Assembly: GCA_017651185.1 (NCBI GenBank) | Contig: JAGCDJ010000029.1 | Location: 1-49,042 of the forward strand | Length of the DNA stretch: 49,042 nucleotides | From: Bacteroidales bacterium | GTDB lineage: Bacteria > Bacteroidota > Bacteroidia > Bacteroidales > ML635J-15 | Direction: 5' to 3' | In this document: positions 19,501 through 30,200 of the stretch, one piece after another | How the letters are laid out: each line of letters begins with the position of its first letter | Position numbering within the stretch: the first letter of the stretch is position 1 | Position numbers and translations under genes: made by a program | Notes under the pieces: model-generated | Databases searched by the model: none | What the model was told of the DNA's origin: nothing | Seen by the model: the letters and a program-made list of their open reading frames with translations, nothing else

Positions 19501-20437
19501 CGAGGCACTGGCCTTCGGCGGAACATTCGACAGTTTCGACACACCAACCAACCCAAATGCCACATCGCGCGACCAGATTGCTTCCATATTCAACGAAAAG
19601 GGAGAATCCACACTCGACATTCTCATAAAATTCGGGCGCTCGGTGCAACAACAGAAAAACGACAACACCATGTCACTATTCGGTGGCGCATCAACATTTA
19701 CAATATCATTGCCAAAACTACCACCACGAATGGACAAAATGGTATATATGGCGACAAAACTAAAGAACGAATACTCAGTGCTGGGCATCTACCTGTCATC
19801 TCATCCGCTCGACAAGTTCAAGTTTTTCATCGACAATTCAAACATTACACATCTTGATACCGCCTCAAAGATAATTGACGAAAAAAAGGCGAAAACAAAA
19901 TTCACCATTGTGGGCTATGTCACAAAAAGTACCGAAAGGACATCAAAGAATGGAAACCTATTTGGGGAATACACCATAATCGACTACTACGGCGAACTTA
20001 AATTTGCCTTGTTCGGGAAAGACTACACCACATACAAGGCAGTTCTCGACGAAGGTTATTCCGTAATAATGGAAGTGGAAATCAAGGAAAGGAACTACTA
20101 TAATAACGACAAGAAAAAAGATGACAAGAACAGGGAAATAATCCTATCGACAGTATATTCCAGCGTCAGGTTGCTACAGGATGTCAATGTCAAGGCAATA
20201 AACATGTACATAGACATCAACAACATCGATTCAACTTTCCGCAAACAGTTTGCCAGCATCATCGAAACCTGCCCTGGAGATACGGAACTGTACATAACTC
20301 TTTTCGACAAGCCGAACTCGTCGAGGGGCATAAAAATGCTTTCGAGGACAAAGCATATCGACATAAACAGGGAGGAATTCAGTTTATTCGTAAAGGACAA
20401 TCCTGGTGTCATAAAAAAAGTAGCTATAACACAATGA
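16520..20437 (+). CDS. dnaE: DNA polymerase III alpha subunit
   Basis: Replicative polymerase of 1305 residues. The PHP domain begins at the N-terminus (HLHVHSHYSVLDG, LALTDHGNMYG). It contains a charged coiled-coil-like insert at about 57-97, an insertion common in Bacteroidota DnaE. The polymerase core shows GPGRGSAAGSVVAYCL and PDIDVDFDD (Asp510, 512 and 514). YRPGPIGYIPQFIARKHG and AFNKSHAACYAWVSYQTAYL are also typical. An OB-fold region (about 1130-1230) and C-terminal tail follow. The length and motifs are intact, and it appears to be a single gene. Confidence 0.98.
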   Translation: MVNFTHLHVHSHYSVLDGMSKVPDLINKAMKNGMYALALTDHGNMYGIKDLMDTAKDVNDKTKGKIKEQEKILAKEDATEEEKANASKKIEELKRQIFKPIIGIEAYCARRTLYDKDKDYREPSPESGKMKIVDSSGYHLILLAKNKTGYRNLCKLSSIGFTQGYYSTPRIDKNVLEQYHEGIIASSACLGGEIPQLILGNKLEKAEETILWFKRVFGDDFYIELQRHKTDKPGGARDTYEKQKVVNEVLVNLARKHDIKIIATNDVHFVEEEHGEAHERLICLSTQTELNDPNRGMAYTKQEWLKSPEEMCDIFADLPEAIENTMEVANKIEVYNIDSGPIMPAFPIPEDFGTEEEYRQKFTHEDLFNEFTRDENGNVVMSQEDAEKKIEKIGGYDKLYRIKLEADYLAKLAWEGAHKRYGEELTQEQIDRIKFELHIMKTMGFPGYFLIVQDYIRGAREELGVWVGPGRGSAAGSVVAYCLWITDLDPLKYDLLFERFLNPDRISLPDIDVDFDDAGRGKVLDWVTEKYGEEKVAHIITYGTMATKSAIADVGRVQGVPLQRVAEIKALIPDKFDDSLKDEKGKTPKVNLKNCIKYVPEIKNIVEGDDPNVATMIEYAEELEGTIRQVGIHACGFIIGADDLTKFAPISTIEDKETEKRLPVTQYDGHVIESVGLIKMDFLGLITLSIMKEAVSNIKKAKGIDLDINSIPIDDPETYKIYCAGKTIGIFQFESPGMQKYLRELQPSVIEDLIAMNALYRPGPIGYIPQFIARKHGKEPITYDIPIMEKYLKDTYGITVYQEQVMLLSRLLADFTRGESDALRKAMGKKKKDIVDAMKPKFIEGGKKNGHDPKILEKIWGDWESFASYAFNKSHAACYAWVSYQTAYLKAHYPAEFMAANLTLNKDDITEVTKLMSECKNMKINVLSPDINESDLNFTVTKSGDIRFGLGGVKGVGEGAVMAIISEREANGPYKDIFDFVSRVNLQSVNKKTIEALAFGGTFDSFDTPTNPNATSRDQIASIFNEKGESTLDILIKFGRSVQQQKNDNTMSLFGGASTFTISLPKLPPRMDKMVYMATKLKNEYSVLGIYLSSHPLDKFKFFIDNSNITHLDTASKIIDEKKAKTKFTIVGYVTKSTERTSKNGNLFGEYTIIDYYGELKFALFGKDYTTYKAVLDEGYSVIMEVEIKERNYYNNDKKKDDKNREIILSTVYSSVRLLQDVNVKAINMYIDINNIDSTFRKQFASIIETCPGDTELYITLFDKPNSSRGIKMLSRTKHIDINREEFSLFVKDNPGVIKKVAITQ

Positions 20438-20453
20438 TGTACAAAAATAATTG

Positions 20454-20461
20454 TATCTTTG
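20454..20461 (+). promoter_or_regulatory. -7 box for the barrel / WD40-caspase operon
   Basis: TATCTTTG matches TAnnTTTG exactly, 25 nt before the ATG at 20487. It lies in the 49-bp gap after dnaE. Confidence 0.6.
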
Positions 20462-20486
20462 CACAAAATTTAAAAACTGATAATTC

Positions 20487-21257
20487 ATGAGAAAACTTAT
20501 CGGACTACTGATTTTGCTGCTTCCACTGGCAGCGTTTTCACAGAAAGTGGTGAATGGTTTCGGAATCGAGGCCTTTTTGGGCAAGACCTACTCTTCACCT
20601 GAAAACTTAGATTTCAATTACAATGGTGAAATATACCATGCAAATATGACCAACGAATCGTCCGTGTTTGGCGGCAGCGCTTATTTTCCATTCGACATGG
20701 GCGTAAAAAGGCATAGGTTCACGCTTGCAATAGGTCTAGAATACAGAATGACAAAAGCAGGTCTGGGAACAAACAAGGACATCATCAAGGACGGCGTCGT
20801 AAAGGAAGGATTGTCGATGAATCTTACAACCTACTCGCCTCTTGTGCAAGCTCTTTACAGACCGCATTTCTACCTCGGACGACTCCACATGTCGTTCAGC
20901 ATCGGTGCGAACTTCAAATATGCGCTCGGAACCCTTGAAATATGCGACAAGAGCAACGAAACACTCATCAATTATGATGCGACAAAGAAAAACTTGACAG
21001 AAGAAGGATTCATAAACTTCAACGGAAACGTAGCGGCAGAACGTATGCGCGACCTTAGATTCCACATTGACCCGCGAATTGGATTCGACTTTTACATCGC
21101 CAACTCGCTTGTAGTATCATTATACGGAATTGTACCCGATGTAAATTGCACCCTTGCAACAAAGTCGATAAGACTAGAATACGGACTGGGAGTAACCTAC
21201 CTAATAAGGACAAACAAGATAACTGAGGCAAAAATTTTACAACAATACAAAAAATAA
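20487..21257 (+). CDS. Outer-membrane beta-barrel-like protein
   Basis: Protein of 256 residues with a signal peptide (ending LAAFSQ). Short alternating beta strands recur (RHRFTLAIGLEYRMTKAGLG, LHMSFSIGANFKYALG, LVVSLYGIVP, IRLEYGLGVTYLI), suggesting a small outer-membrane barrel of the OMP_b-brl/PorT-like kind. I cannot name the family. Its stop lies 5 bp before the WD40-caspase ATG and it shares the promoter at 20454. The two are almost certainly one operon and plausibly act together in the envelope. Confidence 0.7.
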   Translation: MRKLIGLLILLLPLAAFSQKVVNGFGIEAFLGKTYSSPENLDFNYNGEIYHANMTNESSVFGGSAYFPFDMGVKRHRFTLAIGLEYRMTKAGLGTNKDIIKDGVVKEGLSMNLTTYSPLVQALYRPHFYLGRLHMSFSIGANFKYALGTLEICDKSNETLINYDATKKNLTEEGFINFNGNVAAERMRDLRFHIDPRIGFDFYIANSLVVSLYGIVPDVNCTLATKSIRLEYGLGVTYLIRTNKITEAKILQQYKK

Positions 21258-21262
21258 CGATT

Positions 21263-24200
21263 ATGAGGAATTTATTTTTAATATCGGTATTTTCGCTGAT
21301 TTTCGGCATAGCATCACTTAATGCGCAGGAAGTTGTCCCCGTAATACAATCGGGACACTCGGGAAGCATCATGTTCGTCGAATGGGACAACACAGGACGT
21401 TATATTGCCAGTGCCGACGACAACAACGAAATAATAATATACGACATTGTGGCAGGTAAGGTTTTCTACCGCACAAAGTTTCCTGGCAAGAAACTAATCA
21501 CGGGAATAAAATTCGATGACGACGGCAAACTTTATGCAAGCAACACCGACAACGCCATCTGCTTCGACCCCAACACATTGATTACAAGCGAAGCACCTCA
21601 TGGAGTTCCGCCTAAGAAAATGTCACCAAACTTCAAAATAAGGAACTCGCAGTTGAAAAGGACAAGCGGAGGAAGTCTCTTCAACCGTAATGCCTACACA
21701 AAGTTCACATACGTTGCAGAATCTGCCGACAACAAGTACATCATCGCTGGTGACGAAAACGGCGGTCTCTACTTCTGCAACAACCTTATGAACCTCCAGC
21801 ATTTCGAAAACATCCACAGTCTGCCAATAAACGACATTACTTTCTCGAAACAGGGCAACATGGTCGCAATAGCATCTGCCGACCGTTCGGTAAGCATCTG
21901 GAGACTTCCGGAATACAGACTTGAAAAACGCCTCATACCTAGGAGTTTCAACATTTCGGCACTAGCATCCAGTCCCGACGGCAAATCATTTGTTTTCGGC
22001 GATGAACTTGGATATTCGTACAGAGTAACTTTCGCTACCGACAAACTTATATGCGACGCAGTAGATACTCACGACGGACAAGTAACCGACATCCAGGTTT
22101 CGGCAAACAGCAGCGTAGCCGTAACCGCAGGAAGCGACAACTCGGCAACAGTAGTCGATTTCGACAACAAGAAAGTTTTACAGAAATTCAAGGCACAAAG
22201 CAGCACCGGAAAGGTTAAGCAGGTATTCGACATCAAGGGCATACAGGAACAGGCAATGAAGGGAAACGATGCAAAGGACAACATATACGACGAAAACGTA
22301 TATTCTGTTGCAGTAAGTCCCGACGGCAAATACATTGCATACTCGGCTGGAAAATGGGGATTAACAGACCCGGTTCTGAAATTCTCAAACATTTCTTCGC
22401 TCAACATACTTGGAAGCAAGGAAGAACGTGTTGCAAAGAAAGGTATTGCCGCAGGAATTGCAGTGCCAAACAACGTTCATATATTCAAGCAGATGTGCTT
22501 TGACTCTACGAACAATCTCTACGGTATCGGCGAAGCCGACAGAAAAATATATAGGTATAAGCCGACAATTACAGGATATGGTGCTGGTCTCGAATGCGAT
22601 ATGGCAGCAATGACCGAAAGCATTAATTATGAAAACTCGCTTGTACTTCGTCAAAAAAATGAACCGACAATGGATGACTACTACCTTATAAAGATTGACC
22701 CAGCGAACGGAGATGTCTATAAGTGCAAGGGATATGAAATTGAAAGAGTCGGCAAGGACGGAAGAAATGTAACCTACAAGGGTCAATACGGATTCATCAG
22801 CGATTTCACACTGATGAAAGGCCAGCAGTTCCTTATTGCAGCGGCAAAGGATGCATCACTTAACATATACGATTTAGTATCGGGAAAGAAAATGCTTAGC
22901 ATATACGTGGTCGACGGAGGAAAACTCATCTATGTTACCCCCGAACACTACTATATGGCAACAGGTGATGCAATCACTGGACTTGGTTACTACCACGAAG
23001 GCAAGGTTTACCCTGCAGAGCAGTTTGATATCAAGTACAACCGTCCAGACCTTGTGCTGAAATCGCTTGACGTTTTCGACAAGGAAATCATCGACATGTA
23101 CAAGTCGGCATACCAGAAGCGTATACAAAAACTCGGGTTCACAGAAAGCATGCTCAACGGCGAAATGGAACTACCAGAAATAACCATAAAGAACACCGAC
23201 GAAATCAAACTTACCACAACAAGGTCTTCCCTCGACGTAAAACTTTCGATGAAAGACGCCAACTACAATCTTAACAGACTAAACATTTACGTTAACGACG
23301 TTCCATTATTCGGAACCAACGGCATGGACCTCAGCGACAGGTACTCGAAGGAAACCATAGTCAACAGCGAAATTCCTCTTTCAACCGGCAAGAACGTTAT
23401 TCAGTTCTCGTGCGTAAACGAAAAAGGTATGGAGTCGCTCAAGGAAGAAATCGAAATCTTCTACGACAACCAGAGCAAGAAACTAAAACCTACTTTGTAC
23501 CTAATCTCGTTGGCAGTTGCAAATTACGAACAGTCGGAATACAACTTGCGCTACACAATCAACGATGGTCGCGGATTCGTAAAACTGTTCAGCGAACATG
23601 CCGACAACTTCGACCATGTAGTTGTTGACTCCCTTTACAACAGCAACTGTACAAAGCAGAACTTCCTTGCACTGAAGGAAAAACTTATGCAGTCGAAGGT
23701 TGACGATTATGTATATGTACACATTGCAGGTCACGGTTTGCTCGACGACGATTTGAACTGGTACTTTGCTACTCAAAACATCGACTTCTTCGACCCATCT
23801 GTCAATGGCCTGAAATACGAAGACATCGAAGGTCTGCTCGATGGCATTCCCGCCCGTAACAAGATGCTCCTTATGGATGCCTGCCACTCTGGTGAAGTTG
23901 ACAAGCAGGATGGCGTCGACATCGCAGAAAAATCAGAAGGTGACGACACTCGTGGTGCAGTAACAGTCAGCAAGCGCAAAAAGACAAAGAATAGTCTCGG
24001 TAACTCATTCGAACTTATGCGACTGCTTTTCAGCGATCTGAAGAAAGGTACTGGTACCGTTGTAATTTCAGCAGCATCTGGTGGCGGTTACGCTTTGGAA
24101 AATGAGTCCATCGAAAACGGTATCTTCACCTACTGCCTGATGGACGCTTTCAAGAAGAACAAGGCCGACAAGAACAAGGACAAGTCAATTTCTGTATCGG

Positions 24201-24304
24201 AATTGCGTAACTTCATATTCGACGGCGTAAGCAAGATGAGTGAAGGAAAACAGCAACCGACTTCGCGTCGCGAAAACCTGCAGAATGACTTTAATGTAAA
24301 ATAA
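21263..24304 (+). CDS. Secreted WD40-repeat caspase-family (C14) protease
   Basis: Protein of 1013 residues with a signal peptide (ending IASLNAQ). N-terminal WD40 beta-propeller repeats span about 25-300 (GHSGSIMFVEWDNTGRYIAS, DITFSKQGNMVAIASADRSV), with further propeller-like sequence to about 570. An Ig-like segment (about 640-750) precedes a caspase p20-like domain (about 755-1000). The putative dyad is His824 in HIAGHGLLDD and Cys874 in LLMDACHSGE. A TSRRENLQNDF tail ends the protein. The architecture is that of bacterial WD40-caspase proteins, but the signal peptide places it outside the cytoplasm. It is coupled to the upstream barrel gene and followed by a terminator and two TPR-CHAT genes of the same protease clan. 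Substrate and role are unknown. Confidence 0.9.
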   Translation: MRNLFLISVFSLIFGIASLNAQEVVPVIQSGHSGSIMFVEWDNTGRYIASADDNNEIIIYDIVAGKVFYRTKFPGKKLITGIKFDDDGKLYASNTDNAICFDPNTLITSEAPHGVPPKKMSPNFKIRNSQLKRTSGGSLFNRNAYTKFTYVAESADNKYIIAGDENGGLYFCNNLMNLQHFENIHSLPINDITFSKQGNMVAIASADRSVSIWRLPEYRLEKRLIPRSFNISALASSPDGKSFVFGDELGYSYRVTFATDKLICDAVDTHDGQVTDIQVSANSSVAVTAGSDNSATVVDFDNKKVLQKFKAQSSTGKVKQVFDIKGIQEQAMKGNDAKDNIYDENVYSVAVSPDGKYIAYSAGKWGLTDPVLKFSNISSLNILGSKEERVAKKGIAAGIAVPNNVHIFKQMCFDSTNNLYGIGEADRKIYRYKPTITGYGAGLECDMAAMTESINYENSLVLRQKNEPTMDDYYLIKIDPANGDVYKCKGYEIERVGKDGRNVTYKGQYGFISDFTLMKGQQFLIAAAKDASLNIYDLVSGKKMLSIYVVDGGKLIYVTPEHYYMATGDAITGLGYYHEGKVYPAEQFDIKYNRPDLVLKSLDVFDKEIIDMYKSAYQKRIQKLGFTESMLNGEMELPEITIKNTDEIKLTTTRSSLDVKLSMKDANYNLNRLNIYVNDVPLFGTNGMDLSDRYSKETIVNSEIPLSTGKNVIQFSCVNEKGMESLKEEIEIFYDNQSKKLKPTLYLISLAVANYEQSEYNLRYTINDGRGFVKLFSEHADNFDHVVVDSLYNSNCTKQNFLALKEKLMQSKVDDYVYVHIAGHGLLDDDLNWYFATQNIDFFDPSVNGLKYEDIEGLLDGIPARNKMLLMDACHSGEVDKQDGVDIAEKSEGDDTRGAVTVSKRKKTKNSLGNSFELMRLLFSDLKKGTGTVVISAASGGGYALENESIENGIFTYCLMDAFKKNKADKNKDKSISVSELRNFIFDGVSKMSEGKQQPTSRRENLQNDFNVK

Positions 24305-24320
24305 CATAAACGTGAATATA

Positions 24321-24350
24321 AAGGGCTACCTTTTCGGTAGCTTTTTTTTT
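24321..24350 (+). terminator. Rho-independent terminator between the WD40-caspase and TPR-CHAT B genes
   Basis: A perfect GCTACC/GGTAGC stem, extendable by A-U and G-U pairs, has a TTTTC loop and is followed by nine T. It lies 17 nt after the caspase stop and only about 28 nt before the preferred start of TPR-CHAT B. Confidence 0.85.
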
Positions 24351-24378
24351 ATTCTCTACAATGAAAAACCATAACAAT

Positions 24379-27075
24379 ATGAAAAAAATAATATCTATCG
24401 CCATACTAGCACTCATGTGCAACATTTCTTTTGCACAGACAGATGTTAACGCCATTTATGAAAAGGCAAATTCACTAAACAATCAAGGCGACAGCTATTA
24501 CGACGAAGGACAATTTTCCAAAGCACTTAAACTATACAGTCAAGCTGCAGAACTAACCAAGGATATTGCCAATGGATACAACATATATTACTCTTATTCT
24601 ATAAGTAATATAGCCATATCGTACTATGCACTTGGCAACTACCCTATGGCTCTGAAATATTTGGAACAGTCAGCAGAAATAAAGAAAGAAATATACGGTC
24701 CAGAAGATCCACTATATGCATCTGCGCTGAACAACATTAGTGTTATATATTGTATGTATGAAGACTACAACAAGGCTATAGATTACGACTTGAAGGCATT
24801 GGAAATAAAGAAAAAAACATTGGGAGAAGACAATCCAAAATATGCTTTGTCTTTAAGTACTTTAGGCAGTATATATTATAAGATTGGCGACTACCAAAAT
24901 GCCTTGAAATATCAGACTCAAGCCTTGAATATATACAAAAATTCCATTGGTGAGGAAACCCCCGAATATGCAAATACCCTAAATGCAATCGGTCTGACAT
25001 ACGCAGAGACGAATGAAAAACAGACTGCCTTGAAATATTATGTGCAGGCTCTTGACATAAGGAAAAAGGTTGTTGGTGTGAATCATCCAAGTTATGGAGA
25101 ATCGCTTAATAATGTAGGTACCATATGTCTGGATATAGGCGATTACCAGAATGCTTTAAAATTTTTTAATGTAGCTTTGGATATTACAAAAGAAAAGAAT
25201 GGCAATTATGCATTTATACTCAATAACATAGGCAATACATATTCCAAAATGAAAAATTACTCAAAAGCCTTGGAATATTATTTACAAGCTAAGAATATAT
25301 GGGGGAAAACTTCGGGAGAATCAAGTTCCAACTACTCACTGGTTCTAAAAAATATTGCTGTCACATATTCCCTAATGGGCGACTATAAGAACGCTGTACT
25401 GAACGACAAACAGGCAGCAGACATTTTTAAGAAAAAACTCATTAGGAACTTTTCGTATATGACAGCACACGAGCGGGAAGCGTACTGGAATTCATTCGAA
25501 GATTATTTTTACGAAACAAGAAATCACATGTACTATGCATCAGATGATACCATTGCCACTAAAATCGCATACGATAGCGAACTTATTTCAAAAGGTCTAT
25601 TACTTGCATCGGAAATAAGTACCACTAACATCATAAAGGAAAGCGGCAACAACGCTCTTATCTCCGAATACGAAAACATGAAAAAAATGCACCAGCAACT
25701 GAACAAGGAACTCGACAAACCTACTGACGAACGGGAATTCAACTGCGATTCGCTCGAAAACGAACTCCAAAAGAAGGAAAAGCGTATAATGCAAAGTTGC
25801 AAAGAATATGGCGACGTTACCAGTTTTATAAGCATCGGCTGGAAGGACATTCAAAAATCCATGAAAGACAATGATGTGGCTATTGAATTTACAAATGTCA
25901 CGACAAAGAAAACTACTCAATTTATGGCACTTGTCCTTACCAAGAATATGGAGGCGCCAGTTTGTCTACATTTGTTCGAGAAGTCGGAAATGCAGAAACT
26001 GCAACGCGGTGTTGCTCCATCAAAACCCGATACACAAGAAAATGACGAAAACCGCGGAGCGACAACCGTCACTACAAAACGACAGGGAATCTACGAATCC
26101 ACAGGTCTTTACAACATGCTTTGGAAACCTCTGGAGAAATACTTCCCCGAGAATCCACGCATCTATTTTGCACCATCGGGAATGTTGCACCAGATTGCAA
26201 TTGAATATGCCCCGACTGGTGACGGCAAGCTTATTTCCGACAAGTACGAAATTTATCGAGTGTCGTCGACTCGTTTCCTTGCGCTTGACTATATGCCGAT
26301 GCAGATGAAAAACTCAGTCCTATATGGTGGCATATATTACGACAGCGACACGACCACAATGAAACGCGAAAGCAACCGTTACGCTACCCGCAGTGCCAAC
26401 TATACCTCTTTCGCAGCATTCAACAAGGATGAAGAGCGTGGAAGTCTCAGTTATCTGCCAGGCACAAAGACCGAAGTCGAGGATATTGCAGGGAAAATGA
26501 AAGGCAAGCAAATTGCCACCACGCTCTACGAAGGTTCGCAAGCAAACGAGGAATCGTTCAAGGCGCTATCGGGCAAAAGCATTTCTACCTTGCACATTGC
26601 CACCCACGGTTTCTTCCTGCCTACCGAAGAAAAACTTTCTGGTGATCAGGCGCTTATTCAGTCGGGACTTTTGATGTCGGGTGCGAACTTAGCATGGCAG
26701 AATCAACCAATCCCAGATGGTGTAGAGGATGGCGTTCTTACCGCCAAGGAAATCAGTTATATGGACTTACGTAAAACCGACCTTGTTGTGCTTTCCGCCT
26801 GCCAGACCGCACTTGGTGAAATTACTGGAGAAGGCGTTTTCGGTTTACAACGCGGTTTCAAGAAGGCAGGTGTACGTACCATCATCATGAGTCTCTGGCC
26901 GGTGGACGACAATGCTACATTATTGATGATGACCGAGTTTTACTCAAACCTTACCAAAGGAATGACCAAACGAGAGGCTTTCCTTGCTGCGCAGAACAAG
27001 GTTAAGAATACCGCAGGTTTCGAGAATCCAAGATACTGGGCAGCGTTTATAATGCTGGACGGAAACGAAAATTGA
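24379..27075 (+). CDS. Secreted TPR-CHAT cysteine protease B
   Basis: Exported protein of about 898 residues with a signal peptide MKKIISIAILALMCNISFAQ, eight 42-residue TPRs (about 22-360), the linker IRNFSYMTAHEREAYW and a CHAT protease domain. The putative dyad is His743 (ATHG) and Cys808 (SACQT), counted from the ATG at 24379. An in-frame ATG at 24361 would add MKNHNN. I prefer 24379 because it reproduces the MKKI start of the chimeric paralogue and leaves more room after the terminator. The CHAT half is much closer to copies A and C than the TPR half. No TAnnTTTG box fits between the terminator and the start. Confidence 0.88.
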   Translation: MKKIISIAILALMCNISFAQTDVNAIYEKANSLNNQGDSYYDEGQFSKALKLYSQAAELTKDIANGYNIYYSYSISNIAISYYALGNYPMALKYLEQSAEIKKEIYGPEDPLYASALNNISVIYCMYEDYNKAIDYDLKALEIKKKTLGEDNPKYALSLSTLGSIYYKIGDYQNALKYQTQALNIYKNSIGEETPEYANTLNAIGLTYAETNEKQTALKYYVQALDIRKKVVGVNHPSYGESLNNVGTICLDIGDYQNALKFFNVALDITKEKNGNYAFILNNIGNTYSKMKNYSKALEYYLQAKNIWGKTSGESSSNYSLVLKNIAVTYSLMGDYKNAVLNDKQAADIFKKKLIRNFSYMTAHEREAYWNSFEDYFYETRNHMYYASDDTIATKIAYDSELISKGLLLASEISTTNIIKESGNNALISEYENMKKMHQQLNKELDKPTDEREFNCDSLENELQKKEKRIMQSCKEYGDVTSFISIGWKDIQKSMKDNDVAIEFTNVTTKKTTQFMALVLTKNMEAPVCLHLFEKSEMQKLQRGVAPSKPDTQENDENRGATTVTTKRQGIYESTGLYNMLWKPLEKYFPENPRIYFAPSGMLHQIAIEYAPTGDGKLISDKYEIYRVSSTRFLALDYMPMQMKNSVLYGGIYYDSDTTTMKRESNRYATRSANYTSFAAFNKDEERGSLSYLPGTKTEVEDIAGKMKGKQIATTLYEGSQANEESFKALSGKSISTLHIATHGFFLPTEEKLSGDQALIQSGLLMSGANLAWQNQPIPDGVEDGVLTAKEISYMDLRKTDLVVLSACQTALGEITGEGVFGLQRGFKKAGVRTIIMSLWPVDDNATLLMMTEFYSNLTKGMTKREAFLAAQNKVKNTAGFENPRYWAAFIMLDGNEN

Positions 27076-27213
27076 TTTACGATTTTTTGAATGAATAATG
27101 GACAATTAATAACGAACAATCTGTAGGCTCACAATGCATTGTGAGCCTACAATAAACAACATCAAACAATATAAAACAATTTAAAACGACCATAAACTTA
27201 GAAACCCAGAAAC
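27068..27213 (+). repeat. Long direct repeat flanking TPR-CHAT C, left copy
   Basis: A 146-bp stretch starting in the last codons of TPR-CHAT B recurs almost unchanged at 30701-30853 after TPR-CHAT C. Apart from scattered substitutions, the main difference is a 7-bp insertion in the right copy. It includes the palindrome at 27122-27151. Confidence 0.85.
27122..27151. repeat. Palindrome family 1, copy b (perfect 30-bp)
   Basis: A perfect 30-bp palindrome with 15-bp arms TGTAGGCTCACAATG and CATTGTGAGCCTACA. It is identical to the copy at 30762-30791. The copy at 40700-40727 differs at paired positions. Confidence 0.9.
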
Positions 27214-27222
27214 ATTAGAAAC

Positions 27223-30200
27223 ATGAAACATAGAACCCCAAATATTACGAGAAAATTACTACCTATAATACTTTTAGCTCTCCTAGGCAATATTTCATTT
27301 TCACAGACCGACACTGTGGCAATACAACACAAAATTGATTCATTGTACGATGATTTTGGCATCAAGTATTCCCAAAAAGATTACAGGAATGCATTATCGC
27401 TTCTGCTAGAAGTACTACCGCTAAGCGAGAAAATTTCAAGCGATGCCGAACATGCAAGTCTTTTATCGGGATTGGGAACTATGTATTTTTATAATGGTGA
27501 CTCGCAAAACTCATTAAAATACTACAAATTGGCGGCAGAATTGCAGGAAAAGCTATCAGACTCCAATCATTCAGACTACATAGAATCGCTTAACAGCATT
27601 GGACTTCTATACTACTACATGGGCGAATACGAAAATGCCCAGATTTACTATCTGAAGGCTCTTGAAACACAAAAAAAATTTTCGGGAGAAGAAAATACAG
27701 CATACGCCAATTCGCTCAACAACATAGGAATACTCTATTCGGAAATGGGCGAATACCAGAAAGCATTGGACTATAAGCTGCAAGCATTGGAAATCCTAAA
27801 GAAAACCACAGGAGAAAACACCTCCGACTATGCAAATTTGCTAAACAATGTCGGACTATCATATTCAGAAACTGGCGATTACAAAAAAGCATTGGAAAGT
27901 TATAACAAAGCTGCCGAAATACAGAAAAATTTGCTTGGTGCCGAACATCAAAGCTACGCTACAACACTGAACAACATTGGCACTCTCCTATACCGCACCG
28001 ATGACTACCACAACGCCTTGAAATACTTTTTGCGGTCAGCCGAAATACTAAAAAAAGCACTTGGAGACGAACATCGCGACTACCTGACGGCACTCAACAA
28101 CATCGGGCTATTATGTTCCGAAAAAGGAGATTACCAAAATGCAATGAAATTTTATAGCCAGGTATTGGAAATCAGGAGAAGAACCTTGGGCGAAAGTCAT
28201 CCCGACTACGCAACATCTCTAAATAATATCGCAACCTTGTATTCAAATATGGGCGATTGCACCGATGCCTTGACATTTGCAACCCAAGCTCTTGAAATTC
28301 AAGAAAAAGCACTTGGCAGGAATCATCCCGAATATGCAACATCGCTGAATAACATTGGCAGTCTTTACTCGTGCATTGGCGATTATGGCAATGCTATGAA
28401 ATACAAGCTACTGGCGTTGGAAATAGAAAAGAATGTACTTGGCGAAACCAATCTGAACTATATAGCGACGTTGGACAACATCGGTGTACTTTGCTCAGAT
28501 ATTGGCGACTACCAAAATGCTTTGAAATATTACATTCAGGCATTGGAAATCAGAGAAAAAGGAATTGACTATGGCAGCATAAGCCATGCAAACCTAATGA
28601 ACAACATTGCAGCGTTCTGCTCCGAAAGAGGCGAATACCCAACAGCCCAGCAATTCTATCTGCAGGCACTGGAAATCTGGAAAAAGATATTTGGCGAGGA
28701 ACACCCAAACTATGCTACTACATTGGACAACATTGCTTCTCTTTATTATCTCACTGGCGACTATCAAAACGCATTGAATTATAGGATACAAGCACTTGAA
28801 ATCAAGAAAAAGGCTCTGGGAGAAAACCATCCCGACTACGCAACTACCTTAGGAAATATGGGTATCCTGTACTCAAAAATGAACGACATACCCAATGCAC
28901 TGAAATACAACATTCAAGCTTTAGAAATAAAAGAAAAAGCTCTTGGACCGGAACATCCCGACATTGCCATGACACTTAGCAATATTTCGGCTTTGTATCA
29001 TGACATGGGCGACTATCAGAATGCGATAAAGACAAATTCGAGGGCAAAAAACATCCGCAAAATAAATCTAATCAGGAACTTTTCACTGATGACAGCGCAC
29101 GAGCGTGAAGCCTACTGGAACGCCAACAACTTTAATTTCTCAAAAAGCATTTTGTATTCGTTCCGTCTTCCGAACGATACGACTGCAGCAAAAACATCAT
29201 ACGATACAGAATTGATTACCAAAGGATTGCTTCTGTCTTCAGAAATTAGTTTGAACAAAATTATAAAAGAAAGTGGAAACGAAAGTCTGATTTCTGAATA
29301 CGAAGCAATAAAAAACATGCATCTGCAACTTAACAAGGAACTTGACAGACCAGTTGTCGAACGTATTTACAACTGCGATTCGCTTGAAAATGAGATTCAA
29401 AAGCTAGAAAGGCATATCGTTGAAAGCAGCAAGGAATTCGGTGACATGACAAATTTTATAAAAATTGACTGGAAAGATGTTCAGAAATCACTGAAAAGCA
29501 ATGACGTAGCAATTGAGTTCACAAATGTTCAAACGACAAAAGATTCCACCGTCTATGCAGCAATAATCCTTACCCAGAACATGGAATCGCCTGTTTTTGT
29601 ACCGCTTTTCGAACAAAAGGAAATAGTCCGTCTGCTTCGTGGCATAGCACCGGCAAAACCAGAAACACCAAGCGACGACGAAAATCGCGGGGCAACATCT
29701 TTTTCATCGAAACGTCTGGGAATCTACGAATCCACAGGACTTTACGATATGCTTTGGAAACCATTGGAAAAGTATTTTCCCGAAAATCCGCGCATATACT
29801 TTGCCCCATCGGGAATGTTGCACCAGATTGCTGTTGAATATGCACCAATCAACCACGGCAATACCATTTCGGACAAGTATGAGATTTACCGTGTATCGTC
29901 AACCCGTTTCCTAGCAATGGACTACATACCAAAACCAATGAAAAACTCAGTTCTTTATGGCGGTATTTTCTACGACAGCGACACCACAACCATGAAACTC
30001 GAAAGCGACAGATACGCAACGCGCAGTGTCGCATATAACTCGTTTGCAGCATTCAACAAGGGCGAAGACCGCGGAAGTCTCAACTATTTGCCAGGCACAA
30101 AGACCGAAGTGGAAAACATTATTGGCAAAATGAAGAAAAACCACATAAAGTCAACACTTTACGAAGGCTCGCAAGCAAACGAGGAATCATTCAAGGCACT

